Source of the DNA: Epiperipatus broadwayi
Taxonomy: Eukaryota > Onychophora > Udeonychophora > Euonychophora > Peripatidae
DNA: 64,000 bases
NCBI GenBank assembly: GCA_028023455.1
Contig: JAQFVV010000037.1
Coordinates: 1,796,001-1,860,000, forward strand
Direction of reading: 5' to 3'
The stretch's first letter is position 1, and every line of letters starts with the position of its first letter. This document shows positions 46,891 to 59,361 of the stretch, piece by piece. Under the pieces are notes generated by a model. That model was not told the DNA's origin. It did no database searches and saw only the letters and a list, made by a program, of their open reading frames with translations. A program made the position numbers and the translations under genes.

Positions 46891-48834
46891 TAAAAATTGA
46901 ATTTTCTTGTGATTTGTTGTACACAGACAATATATATATCACAACAAAGAAATAATTGTAGAACATAGCAAAATTAACATAAATATAAACAGTAACAAGT
47001 TAGTAATACACATAGCTCAAATAATATGCAGATTTCAATACTTTCACAAATAATACAAACAATATAATCTTCTTAGGTTTACCAAAATATTAATTAAGAT
47101 CTGAACAATGTTTATGAAGTTCCTAAGACTTCTTCACGACTTGCAGAGACAGAAAAATGTGGGATAACAACAGAGCCGTTTCTGACAGGTAATCATGATC
47201 TTCAGACGTTTTCTATTCTCTAGTTTTGATGCATTCATCTTCAACTCTCTGCTGTTATTTCCCTATAGATCTTTTCTTTAGCTCTATCCTTTAGGTTTTT
47301 TTTTTAATTTTTCAGGAAGATTTGTTATTTCTGAAGCATTTTAACACTTTGATTTATGGGACATAAATTTATAAAAATAACTTAATTCTTTTCATTTCAT
47401 TTTTTCCCCCTATTATTTGTTGGTTCTAGTGTTGAAAAAAAACCTCTTACATTTTCTCTAAAATAGCACAATTTAAACTATATTGTTATCCAATAATTTA
47501 TACAAAATATGTTTATGCACACACACCTGTATATAGCATATCCATTTTGTCAAGATACACAAAAATTAATTAATTTAAAAGTGCAATTATCCATAAAACT
47601 TAATGATTTATTCCTCCAAAATATAAACAATATAATTTAAATTTAAAAAACATAATTTTAAACAATTTTATTTGATCATCAGTAAAAACATTGATTATTG
47701 TGTAAGTATGATTTGACATTCATTACATTTTTTATATTATTAATTACAACACATAATAGAATACCCTATTTATTATAGAAGGATATTAAAATTATACAAT
47801 TACTCATCATATAAGTAAACTTCTACTAGACTAACATATGAATAAAAATTTTAATATGGCATAACTTCTTTTTAATGCTTAGTATGTGATAATTATATTA
47901 CATATAGGTATACACAATCTTGTTCTTACACCCATGAAAATAAAAAAAATGCTTGAAATGGCTGTTAATATATCAGCAGGTACAGGAAAGACATTTAAGT
48001 TTCAAGATTAAATACAACTGACATCTCAAAAAACATAATGTAAAGATGAGAACACTTGTAATTCTAATATTAAGAAGGTGAAAGTCCCTGTTAATATTTT
48101 ACTTATTACTATCCTATCCTGCATTTTTAAGTAAAACATTCTTCCAATTTATAACTTCCAATTTTTTCTTTTTAATCCAATGGATTGGGTGTGTGTGCCT
48201 TTAATTAAATAAATAAAAGAAAACATGTCTAAACATTTCCTATATATATAGAATTTCCAAAAAATTCTTATACTGTCTTTTCTGTCCTTTAAGTTTATGG
48301 AGGACTGAAAACTAAATTCTATGTAAATAAAAAAGGTAAAACTTGTTTTATTTTTTTGGTTTGAAATATTTAATTAATTCAAAGCTTTTAAAAATAAATA
48401 CTAGATTAAAAAGATAAAAAATTGAAGATATAAATAAAAGCAAGGTTTAAAATTTGTCAGTTAAAAACTATATAGGGCAGTAATAAGAGTAAGTAAAAAA
48501 TTAAAAAAAAAATCATTTACATTTTTTGAAATTTTTTTATAAATTTTTAGAGATAATTGCATTTTTAAATTAACTTTTATTCATGTGAGTAAATTGTAAT
48601 ACTTACTTTTTTAATTTTTTCAGACATATAGCAGAATATTCACACTAAAATTATGATTACACTCTTGAAAATGACCATGATATGTGATTGAAGTGGTTTC
48701 TAACAAATGATGAAGTAAAGATTTATATATAATTGATTCAGAAGTAACATGTTTATTAATATATTTTTTAATAAAATGAAATAAATAAAGTTTTATAGTG
48801 AAATAGAATTGACTGAAAATTAGTAATATTGTTT
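46891..48834. other. AT-rich spacer
   Basis: No gene recognised. Confidence 0.4.
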
Positions 48835-49140
48835 AAATTGAGCAGTAAAGAGATAATGGAGGTATTTTGAAAAAATTAAAAGACAGAAGTGAAGTTGGGC
48901 TGGACATATTGCTAGAAGAGATGATAATAGATGGACAATTGAAATTTTAAACTGGATTCCAAGAGATTGTAAAAGACCCAGAAAGAGACCATATGTGAGA
49001 TGGATGGATGAAATAAAAAAATGTATGTAGGGGTGATGTGGAGAAGGAAAGCTAAAGATAGGAAAAAGATGGATTGAACTTGGAGAGACCTTCATCCTGC
49101 AGTGGATTGATAATGGTTGATGATAATGATGATGATTAGT
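48835..49140 (+). mobile_element. RTE-type LINE 3' end
   Basis: With frame changes the translation gives GHIARRDDNRWTIEILNW, PRDCKRPRKRPYVRW and MDEI, then GKRWIELGETFILQW. This is the characteristic C-terminus of RTE-clade ORFs. A short tail rich in GATGATAAT follows, as is usual for RTE elements. 5' truncated; no EN or RT here. Confidence 0.75.
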
Positions 49141-51052
49141 GTATAGGGGAATGTTTTGATCTAAATTATTTAATATATTTATTAAAAAAAAGAAACAATT
49201 TATTAATAATGAGTATTTGCAGGAAAAATAAGTGAATTAATGTGTTAGATACTATATAAATTTGGAAAAACTACAGAGGACTTTTGGGTGAGTATTATAA
49301 CCTGGACTAACAGAAAAACAGTTGAGTAACATGCATTTTAGGGAAAGTTTGCATTTGTCTTAGTAATTTCACATAAGTAATAAAATGGCTTTATTGTGTA
49401 AGTTTGAGTGCCAAAAGTTCCAGAACTGGATTTTATGAGTCTGGCACTGTTCCAGCATAGATTTGAAGTATAGAGAATCATGAGTTGTGGATTTGAAAAA
49501 AATCTTGCCAATGATTGAAAGTGGTTGAAACATTGAATAAAAAAATTCAGACATATTTGATCTGCAATAAAAATCCAAGTTCAGATGTTAATAAAATATA
49601 ATTATTTCTAATCCAATAAAGAATAATTGAGAATAATTTGTGTACAGAAATTTGAACATTTGTTAAGTAAATTGGTGTAGTCTTCTTTGGATAAATGCAG
49701 AACAAAACTCAAGGCAATTTGGAAGGATGTAATAATTTAGGCAATTAAAGAGACTTGTAAAGCTGAAATGTAAATTAGAACAAATTTACGTTTTACCTAG
49801 TGTCTGGAACAATGTTTCAAAGCATGAAAATAAGTCATGGTTCAATGTGTGTCACACACGCACCCACATATATAATGAAGTTAAAATACAATAGAGAGCT
49901 AAAATTAAAAATATGTTGATATCTTTAAAAAGAAAGTTTGCTGCAGAGAAGATTAAAGAATGGAATTTGAAGATGTGACTGACATATGATGTATGGACAC
50001 ATTTGTAGTCCATGAGTTTGTTTATGTAAATAATGTTAAGCTTAACTTCTTGTTTTTTGTTTCTTTCTTTTATGGGATTCAGAATAATGATATATAAGTT
50101 AAAATAGTTATTCACTAACATCAAGTTAACAATTTAAAAACCCGAAACAGAACTAATAATTGATAATAATAATAAAAAAGTCAATTAAGACATTTTAAAG
50201 TCTTTCTTTGCTTTTATTTGATGGTTTGACTTTTTTGCAACTCTGAAACATTATCTGAAAAATCCAAAACAAGTTAATAATCTCTATTTATTTTTTGATC
50301 ACTTTGCATTTTATTTTACTTAAAATGACTTCTTTAAATTAGTACAAAAGTAATTGAACAGGTAGAATTGCCTTGTTTCACCATTTTACTAATATTAATC
50401 TCTTAACATATCAAAATACTTTAATTATTGCTGTTGAATTTAACTAAATATTTTTTTAAATTTGACAATAACTTGTATTTATGTCATAATATCCCAAACT
50501 TAAATCATGCCTTTTCATAAGCTACAAATCCAATGCAAAATGCAATTCATACTAATTGTTTTTTTATAACACTTTATAATATTTGCATGCCCTAAGTGAT
50601 TTAATGCAATAGTAGAATCAAAGTCTTAGCTAAAGTTTTCTGGATTGAGTCTTCATTGAGTAATGTAAAAAAATATCTGTTTCATTTGTTGAAAAAAGAA
50701 ATTGTGGTGCATCAAAGGTAAATAAGTTTCCATTGTTATTGACAACTCTCCTCCACAATATTTATTCAGTATCATATATAGTTAAAAACAAACTCTGATT
50801 ACATATAGTAACAAAATGCATTAATAAATTTTAATTTGTGTGCATTAACTAAAACATATTTATTCATGTTGTTTAATGATAAATGCAAAATTTGAAAAAA
50901 AAGAGAAAATATTACTATTATGTAATTAATAATTTTATATGGTTAAATATAAGTTGAAAATATAATTGACTTGTTTAATTTGGAATGAGTATTCTCATAA
51001 TATATCTGTAACAAAATGACATTTTCATTGCAAATGCAAAAAAAATATAGTC
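49141..51052. other. AT-rich spacer
   Basis: No gene recognised. Confidence 0.4.
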
Positions 51053-51150
51053 AAGCATTGTTAGCCGAGAGGTGAGCACAGCCGCCTTGCAAGCAAGCAG
51101 TTGGTTGCAGATGGTTGTTGTGGGTTCGCCTCCTAGTCGATGCTATGACA
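51053..51150 (+). mobile_element. tRNA-derived SINE
   Basis: Acceptor-like strands AGCATTG (51054-51060) and CGATGCT (51138-51144) pair, with a wobble. The loop is CTTGCAA and the B box GGGTTCGCCTCC. Tail TATGACATATGG. It belongs with 46790 to a subfamily that has extra bases after the anticodon loop compared with 44467. Confidence 0.75.
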
Positions 51151-51682
51151 TATGGAAATATATATATATATACTTATTCAGTTCATATCTAAAAACAAAC
51201 TTTAATCATATACAACAAATACATTGTGTATTATCTGAAAATGTATTTTTATTCAACTAATTTCTAATTAATATTTTCATGTCTATAAAAATTTTATTTC
51301 CCCCAGGCAAAATAATTTTTAAAAAATAACTATAGTGGCCAAAAAAAAAAAAGATTCAATCAATTATATTATTAAAACTACAATAATCAATTGTACTTTA
51401 TATTTTTTGATTTAATTTTTGTTGTATTATGACTATATTTGGAGTAAAAACAAAAATAAATAATTGAAAGATTAAAAAATATAACAACATTGCAAAAAAT
51501 CGTTTTATTGGTTAGATCATTATAAATAGAAACAACAGTAATACAACGTAAAAATAAATTTAAAAATATATATTGAGCTGACATTTTTTCTGTATTATTC
51601 ATTTTAATTTAATGAATCATGATTTAATGGAATATTAATGTAGATCTTAAATTATTGTGTTTTTTTTAAAATTATAACTGAA
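51151..51682. other. AT-rich spacer
   Basis: No gene recognised. Confidence 0.4.
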
Positions 51683-51850
51683 ATGCTTACTACTGCTACC
51701 ACTGCTACTGCTACTGCTACTACCACTACTACTACTGCTACCACTACTGCTGCCACCGCTGCACCATTACCACTACTACTATTACTACTGCTGCTACTGC
51801 TACCAATAACACTACCACTACTACTACTACTGTTGTTGTTATTATTATGT
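51683..51850. repeat. ACT/GCT compound trinucleotide microsatellite
   Basis: Interrupted ACT, GCT, ACC and GTT units. The threonine-rich and serine-rich frames on the two strands are low-complexity by-products, not genes. Confidence 0.9.
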
Positions 51851-52379
51851 TTCAACAAAAAAAATTCATTAATTCTTTGAGTTATGTAGCATTACATAAT
51901 GTTGATTGTAAGGGTTACAGATGCCATCATGTTGCACAGGTTTTTATATGGATTAATTTTAAGGGTTATATTAATCGGGGTTTCAAGGTATACTTTTTTA
52001 AAACTGCTGATATTAGATTTTGATACAGAGATTAATATAAAACTCAACTTCATAGACTGGATTACATATAACCTAAGATTGTAAAAATTGGCATCATACT
52101 GGAAGTTATTTACAGTTACTAAATTAAATTTGATTATTGTTCTTTGAATTGCATGAAGTATACTAATGAGGTAATGTATAATCCATATAGCATATAATCA
52201 AGCTATGGGTGCTGTACAAAGAAAGTCAATTCAGAGTTAAATTACATGTAGTAATAGCTGGTAGATTGTGATAAATGGGGAGTAAATTATGTGGTCTTGT
52301 GGTGAATAGAATTGAAGGCAGTTATTGAAGGTGAATTTTGTTGAGTCTAATGGATGGTACAATGAATGCTATTCAATGA
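51851..52379. other. Spacer, possibly LINE 3' UTR
   Basis: It lies at the 3' side of the minus-strand LINE; no domain was read. Confidence 0.35.
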
Positions 52380-55330
52380 GGTTATTGTTGATTGTGACCT
52401 ATCATAGATTGGATGGTTGTTTTATTAGTGACCAGGTGGCAGCAAAAATATCTTGGGGTGCAGTATTTTATACTGGGCCTTGATTTGTTGGAACTTATTG
52501 ATGATTGTAGTTGTCTTTTGTTGTTGGTAATGGTGAAGATACAGTGAATGCACCAGAAGGCATACAGGGGTGAAAGTTGTTGCACATGCTGTGGTGGAGG
52601 GGGAATGTATTTTATGATAGGATTGAATTAGCTGCTGTATAGATGCAATTGAGCATCTCTATGTATTTAGCATGATAGTCCCTGATTTGATTGTGGGCTT
52701 CATATTGCAGGAAGAGATATTGTTGAGTTTCATTTGCTGCATGACATAGGTTGCAGAATTGATTTATATTTTTATACCGATAGTGATACTAGGGAAAATG
52801 AGATCTTGGCAATCCATGTAGGTTAAGGTGAATTAGGATATTGGACAAATTTTACTATTTTTTGAAGGAGCAGAATATCTGGCAGTTATTGATACCAAGC
52901 ATGGGAGGACAATCTTTGTTGGCTTACAGATATAGTATAGCATATATTTTCCAGGATGGGTATTTATTAATCATGGAGAATGTTGATCGGTTGGATGCTG
53001 ATAGGATTGAGGAAAAGATCTATCTGTAGGAATGACTTGTAACAGAGATCATAATGCTGGGAACTTTTAAAAAATTGACACAATTGAATTTATGGCTTTT
53101 TGGATATAGAATACTTGTGATGTGGAGGCCCAGATCATTATTAATGGGTGGGCAACTAATTTTTTTGGCTGAGATTGAAACTGTCTTCTTGCCCCATAGT
53201 AACTTGTTGCATAGGGAGGAGATGGCAGAATTAAATGATTTTAAAAATTTAAATAGGCAAATAACATTAATCTTAGTCTTTATGAATATATTAGATAGAT
53301 GAATTTTAGCATAAAGGGAGAGATATGCTTTGGAGAGTGAGTTGGTAATCCATGTGACGTTTTCTTTAAGCTTGTTTTGCAAGATATTTTTCATTGTGAG
53401 CTTGTGTAAAATGGGAAGTCTAAAAAAAGTTTTGTTTCTCTGGAATATTTCTGTATATGGTTTGTTGGTGTATATAAACCATGCTGCTGTTTTACTCATG
53501 TTAGATCTAAGTTTATGTGTGGCAATATTTTGATTGAGAATGTTTTGTAATATGAAGAGATGCTTATGAGATGTCAGAAAGACAGTGACATCATTCTTGT
53601 GTGCTATGCATGAAATGTATTGGTGAGGGTGTATAATTTGATTGCCTAAAAATGTCTGCTGTATATGCATTAATAATTGATTTATGTAGAAAATAAAGAG
53701 CAGTCACACTAAGAAGTAAGCCTTGGGAGATGTATTGCATAGGGGTGAATGATGGTGGACTTTTTCCATTGAAAGTGATATGCATCTCCCTACCCTGCAA
53801 TAAGTTGGTAATTAAGTAAAGCAGAGTATTTAGAATGATAGTGTTAGCTAACATATCAATCAGAATGGGACTGGATACAGAGTCAAATGCATATTCTACA
53901 TCTAGCTGAACTGCAATTGAAACATTTTTTACAGTCTTGAACTGAGTTCAAGACTGCTTTAAACATCAGAACAGGCTGTATGTCAGAGGAGCCTTTTTTG
54001 CAAACTGCATACTGGAAATTAGAGAAAGTAAATGTATGATTCTAGATGATCCTTCATGACTTTTTCTAGTATCTTAATTTTCAGTGGTCCCATTGAAATT
54101 GGATGAAGATTGGTAAAGGCAGAGGTTAAACCTGTTTTTTTGGTAAATGATATAAATGAGATTTGATACAGTTTTTTTGATGTCTTATATCATTTGGAAT
54201 AGATAACTTGTCAGATCACAGCGGTATAATGCACTAAAATGCATAGGATGGGAAAAAACAAAGGTAGGGATTCCACTGGAATGTGAGTGACATGAAATTA
54301 TTTATGGTGGCAAGCTTGTCAGCAAATTGTATAGTTTAGAATGGGGTACTGCTATCAGGTAGGTGGCCCATATAAGTCTGAAAATGATGTGAATACATTG
54401 TGGATTTGTAACCTCTGCTTGAAATATTGGTATATAGGATTAATCATGTTATAGCCCACCCACATATTACCATCAAATTGGAGTGCTATAAGAACCTTTA
54501 GTGTGGATGTTAGCCCAGAACCCAGAGAATATATTCTCAGGTCCATGTGTTCTGATGATTAAGACAAATTCTTTTCTTAATGGCAAGATATTCTTTAAGT
54601 TGCTGGTGGTTTTTTTGATAAGGGTGGGAAAGTGTGGCTAACTGTTAGTGATTATGATGTGTAGGATTCAAAAGTGTAATCCCTGTATGCTACTCATCAA
54701 ACATTACCAAAAGTTGGTAAGATGGAAGTGAACTGCATGTGGGATGTTGGATATTAAATGATAATATATGTATAAAGGCAAGGTACCTTTGGACTGGATA
54801 AAAGTTCTATTTGTTCCAATTTTCACAATAAATATTTCAGAGAATAAGAACTCTGTGATATATAAGGATAGAAGAATTCAAATGGTTTTTATGAAAATAG
54901 TGGCCATGATGTGCAGATCATCAATATTTAGGGTGAGATATTGTCCAGTGTGGTCAGAGAAAGGAGTAGGATTAAGATAAAGTTGAATTAAATGATGTAG
55001 AATTGGTAAATAAAAGCAAAAATTAATGAGTGAAACATACCACTTATTTATGGAAAAAGACAGAGTTGGAAGGCAAAAAGCCTTGACCACTCATAAGTGG
55101 AAAGGTTATTAGATGAAGCCATTTTGACATGAAGATTGACAATCAAGATTAAAATCTTCCATTAAAATAGTTGAATGAGGTAGATCAGGAGATATATATT
55201 CAAATATACTATTTAGTGTTGTAATACGGTTGTGAAATGTGGTGATTAAGAGATTCGAGTGTATGTAAATAATCTTGTATCTCATCTATCAACAATCCAG
55301 GTAAAAAGCTCCAGTTTTGTTTGTTTAAAA
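52380..55330 (-). pseudogene. Tx1/L1-like LINE ORF2: endonuclease plus reverse transcriptase
   Basis: The minus strand carries APE-type endonuclease pieces: SIFEYISPDLPHSTILMEDFNLD with the DFN motif near 55160-55220, and NPTPFSDHTGQYLTL with SDH near 54930-54970. Next is the RT palm: AVQLDVEYAFDSV (motif A) near 53890 in mixed frames, FNGKSPPSFTPMQYISQGLLLS (motif B), and AHKNDVTVFL, where the usual YADD is changed to KNDV. An open stretch at 53020-53670 ends in a thumb-like region with KLLWGKK and PPINNDLGL. The lost second catalytic Asp and the stops make it dead. Tx1/L1 affinity is inferred from the NGKSPPF...GISQG and LLW...GGLGL pattern. Confidence 0.75.
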
Positions 55331-55599
55331 TACATTTAAAGCTTTCATTTGATAAGGTAAAATTCTTATCTCGTATTATAAATTTTTGTCTTCAATTGCT
55401 TGATAACTTATCAATTTGTTTCAATTTGGCATTTGAAAAATAAGCAATTTATCTAACGATAATTTGGTGGTTAATATGGCGACTGAGATGACCTGGTGGC
55501 TGGAAGAAATTTCACTAACACTCAGTTCCGTAATTCAAAGATAATACAAACAAATGCTAATAATGCTAAAAATAATACTAGATCAGTAGCAAAACTAAT

Positions 55600-57100
55600 A
55601 ACAATCCAATAGTTTTAAATAACAAAAGTAACAATATTTCAACAACTTCTAATTTCACTGAGTTCCAAAGTTCAAAGATAATACAAACATATGCTAATGT
55701 TACTAAAATTAATCCTCAACAGATCAATAGGAAAAATAATAATCCAATAGATGTTAATAACAAAGGCAAAAATATTCCAATTATTCCCAAGGTCAGCTCA
55801 AAGATTTGAAAAACCACCCTTTGTGCAGAGAACTGGACATCAATATCTAAGTAGCAGAATCACCTCCCCCTCTACAGTTTGGAACACAGATGCACATATG
55901 ATAATCAATAATATGTTCAATAATTCGATCCTAAAATGATTATTTGCAACTTCAAGATTTTTTTCTACTACGTCCATAATACTATCTGCCACAGACATTA
56001 CCATTTCTCTATATAAATTTTCTAGGCAATTATTATTTGATGTAATATCCTTGCATGGGCTGTGGGTACCATTGCACATATTGCTGACCATCCAAATCCC
56101 AGGTATTTGATAATCATATTATTTCAGACCACACAGTTGAGGCCAATTTCAAACATAAATAAAAAATACTTGGAAATTTTTCCTTAATTATGTAATGTGG
56201 ATCCAAATCAGTACAACTTTATCACAGACATGCTCAAATATACCAATTGGAATACACCATTTCAAAATTTCCAGTGTATGAGGCAAACATTTGGCAGAGT
56301 TACAGCTTTTCACCCCATATATCTAAAGGATATCCCTATATTCATCCCTAGTAACAGCTATGACTTCAAATTACAACTGCACCATGAATTGATTCAAACT
56401 TAATTCTAACATAAATCCTTGATCAAGAAGCTACTCTATGCCTATATATTAGAGGATTGAAATCCCAATTCTACATCTGTCACCAATGGGGTCATTTAGC
56501 AGTGCAATGTGCTAATCTCCAAACTTCACTTTCAGGAAAAGATGCTGATTACCTAAATTTCCAAGTCAACAAAGTACAATCAACAGCTAATCTTTCCACG
56601 ATTACATTCATAAACAGCCAAGAATTTGTTTAAACACATACTACCTGCCTAATATGCTTATTCACCTTTAATCTTAATCCATCACCTATTGATTTGACAC
56701 TCTGTGAGGCAGATAATGTAATTGTGACAACTTAATTAATATACAAACGACTCAAATAATATTGTTGCCAATATTTCTTTGAAAGCAACAACGAAACCAC
56801 CACTGTCTCAAATAACATTATTACTGCCCCAGCTCTCATTTATAATCCTACACATGACAATAACCATACTATTTAAATAAAGACTCAACACATATCATGG
56901 TGGTGACAATATCTCTATGTTTACCAGCTATACCAGCTATGTTCCCTTCCAATCCTTTTAATGAAACAAAAAGAAAGTCTGGATCCTCCCCCCCCCACCA
57001 AAAAAAAAACTCAGCAACTTAAAAAAACAAAACCAGATGAGTTTAACTTGTTGATGTTGGATATGAACTCTGTAAAAACCACTTATGTCCTCATACAAAC
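55600..57100 (+). pseudogene. ORF1-like remnant with a CCHC knuckle
   Basis: Plus-strand frames include MDPNQYNFITDMLKYTNWNT (56197) and DIPIFIPSNSYDFKLQLHHEL. Near 56465-56520 follows FYICHQWGHLAVQCA, a CX2CX4HX4C knuckle with the first Cys replaced. A single knuckle after a helical region fits a LINE ORF1 or a Gag. Its strand is opposite to the ORF2 on its left, so it is not part of that copy; it could belong to a jockey-like LINE to the right. Many stops. Confidence 0.5.
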
Positions 57101-57537
57101 TAAATGCCCATTATCTGACTCCAAAGGTTAATAAACATCAACAAATACACTCAAAAGCTGGGTTGGAAACATTATTAGCTGTTGATCAACCACCCTTGCA
57201 AATTTATACCTTTCTGAAAACATTGTTTACACCCACCCTGACTTATGATTAGAATTCATTACCCTAAAAACCCCTGTTAAGTGAAACTAAAAATTACTGC
57301 ATTTCATGTTCGAGATATCAACTAAGGGTCTAAACATTTTCAGTTTAAAAATGGATAAGAAATATACCTCACATGCTTGGATTGCTTGAGATGAAAACAT
57401 ACAACAGATCCTATATTAACCTTGATGTTTACCTCAATAAACATAGCTTTTGTGCTTGCCTTGTGGACATGTCTTCACCATCAGCTGCAACTGATACTGT
57501 TATGACTCCCAGCTACTCAGTCTCATCATTCAAGATT
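57101..57537. other. Spacer
   Basis: No domain recognised. Confidence 0.35.
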
Positions 57538-57720
57538 ATTATTATTAGCAATACCACTACCACTAACATTATTATTATTAATTATTATTATTATTATGAT
57601 GATGATGATTCAAATGGCAAACTTTATTGAGATTCAAAAAAGGTTATATAAGTTACATTTGAAAACATGAGGTCTTAAATACAAATTGATTCATGATTTA
57701 CACTCTTGATAGGAAAGAAA
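57538..57720 (-). mobile_element. LINE 3' end with trinucleotide tail
   Basis: On the minus strand an AATAAA signal (within CTCAATAAAGTTTGCC) is followed within about 15 bases by ATC and then ATA/ATT units at 57538-57610. The arrangement mirrors the plus-strand LINE end near 59290-59330. Confidence 0.5.
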
Positions 57721-58009
57721 ACTTGATTTACAGTAGTTGAAAGAAAAAATTATTACATAACAAGATACATGTCAAATTAGATTTACATAGAAGTTTTAAA
57801 TATGATATTGAAAAAAATATATGGAAACACATGATAGTACGAATAAAAAAACATGGAGGAGGGGTTGAAGTTGGAATTAGATTGACATATGATCCCATAA
57901 AAATTGAAATCATTTGCTGAGAATACTATACTTTTCAAAGCTAAAGCTTATTGTTCATTTGTTACATAATTTCCATGTGAAAAAAATTTGAAAAATATTA
58001 GTATGAAAT
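57721..58009. other. Spacer
   Basis: No gene recognised. Confidence 0.4.
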
Positions 58010-58212
58010 GGTAAATGGAAAAATACTCATTCAGCACGAATTGCATCTTGGGAGAATGAAAAAGTACTAATCAGCATGAATTGCATCTTGGGAAAAATGG
58101 AAAAATAGTAGTCAGCTAGAATTAAATCTTGGCAAAATGGAAAAATACTAGTCATCATGAATTGCATCTTGGGAAAATGAAAAAACACTAGTTTAGCATG
58201 ATTTGCATCTTC
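58010..58212. repeat. Minisatellite, about 40-bp unit, 4-5 copies
   Basis: Units contain AATTGCATCTTGGGAAAATG and a CAGCATG stretch. Unit anchors fall at 58041, 58081, 58122, 58162 and 58203, a period of 40-41 bp. The last partial unit runs directly into the LINE reverse transcriptase fragment. Confidence 0.85.
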
Positions 58213-59118
58213 TATGTTATGCAGATGATTGAAAATTTTTTAGGTATATTTATTCTATTAATGAATGTTTTTTACTTCACAGTGATATAGATATTTTCCT
58301 GAATTGGTGTGAAAATATAATTATATAAACATACATATGGATAAGTGCTCCATTGTATCTTACTCTAGAAAATCTGAAATCTTAAGATTTCCCTACTATA
58401 TTGATGACTCTAAAATCATAATAACTGATCATCAAAGAGATTTAGGAATAATATTTTTCAATAATGGGTCTTTTCATAACCACATTAATTTTATGGTGAA
58501 TACATCTTTTAAAATTATAGGAGCTATTTACAGATATGGAAAAGCATTTAATAAATCTAAAAAATTAAACTTTTTATATCCTTAGTACTTCCTATCTTGG
58601 AGTATGGCTCAATTATATGGAATCCTCATAACAAGACAGATATCATGAAAGTTCAGTCTATTTTTAACAATTTTTTAAAATTAAATAGTACATAAAATTA
58701 AAAGTGTGTGAAGATAAATAATGATCACTATATTGACTTAATGCTGAGACGAAAAACAAGAAATCTTAAATTTCTTTATAAATTTATTTCCCAGAATATT
58801 TCTATATCCAATTTGCTTTTTAGATTAAGTAGCAAAAAATAGAATTATAATGATCGTACTCACAATATTTTTGAACTTAAAATTTATAAATCCGATATAT
58901 TAAGATTTCTCCCTTTACTTCGTTTACCTAGAACTTGTAACAAAGATTTTGCTAATAAAGATGTTAGATTTTAAACAATTCACTAAAATTATCTTAAAAA
59001 AACATTATCCTTATTATTTCATAAATTCAAAAACATTATCCTTAATTTCATTTGGTATATTACCTTTTTACTTATTTGTCCATTTTTCTGTTTTTCTATT
59101 TTGTTGTTGTTGTTGTTG

Positions 59119-59207
<89 letters not shown>

Positions 59208-59330
59208 TTAATGCTTATTTAGATTTATATATAATAATTAACTTGCTGTGCAATCTATAATTGGCTAAATGCTGTTGATATGAACATTAAATAAATAAAG
59301 AATTGAATTATTATTATTATCATCATCATC
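58208..59330 (+). pseudogene. Jockey-like LINE, 5'-truncated copy 1
   Basis: It starts at the catalytic box (CYADD near 58210-58228), then RYIYSINECFLLHSDID, the open segment 58337-58585 (CSIVSYSRKSEILRF, RDLGIIFFNNGSFHNHI, IIGAIYRYGKAF), LVLPILEYGSIIWNPHNKTD, and the C-terminal LRFLPLLRLPRTCNKDF. The 3' UTR holds the large trinucleotide array and ends AAATAAATAAAG followed by ATT/ATC units near 59330. Stops interrupt the frame. The clade is judged from the DLG...H...K..G.I.R and LEY.S.IWNP pattern. Confidence 0.75.
59101..59206. repeat. (TTG)n(TTA)n microsatellite
   Basis: About 7 TTG units followed by about 28 TTA/ATT units inside the LINE 3' UTR. Confidence 0.95.
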
Positions 59331-59361
59331 ATTATTGTTGTTGTTATTGAAGTTATTGTAA

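Noticed and set aside
51652-51880. Ser/Asn/Val-rich and Thr/Leu-rich frames
   Set aside because: Trinucleotide repeat translated on both strands.
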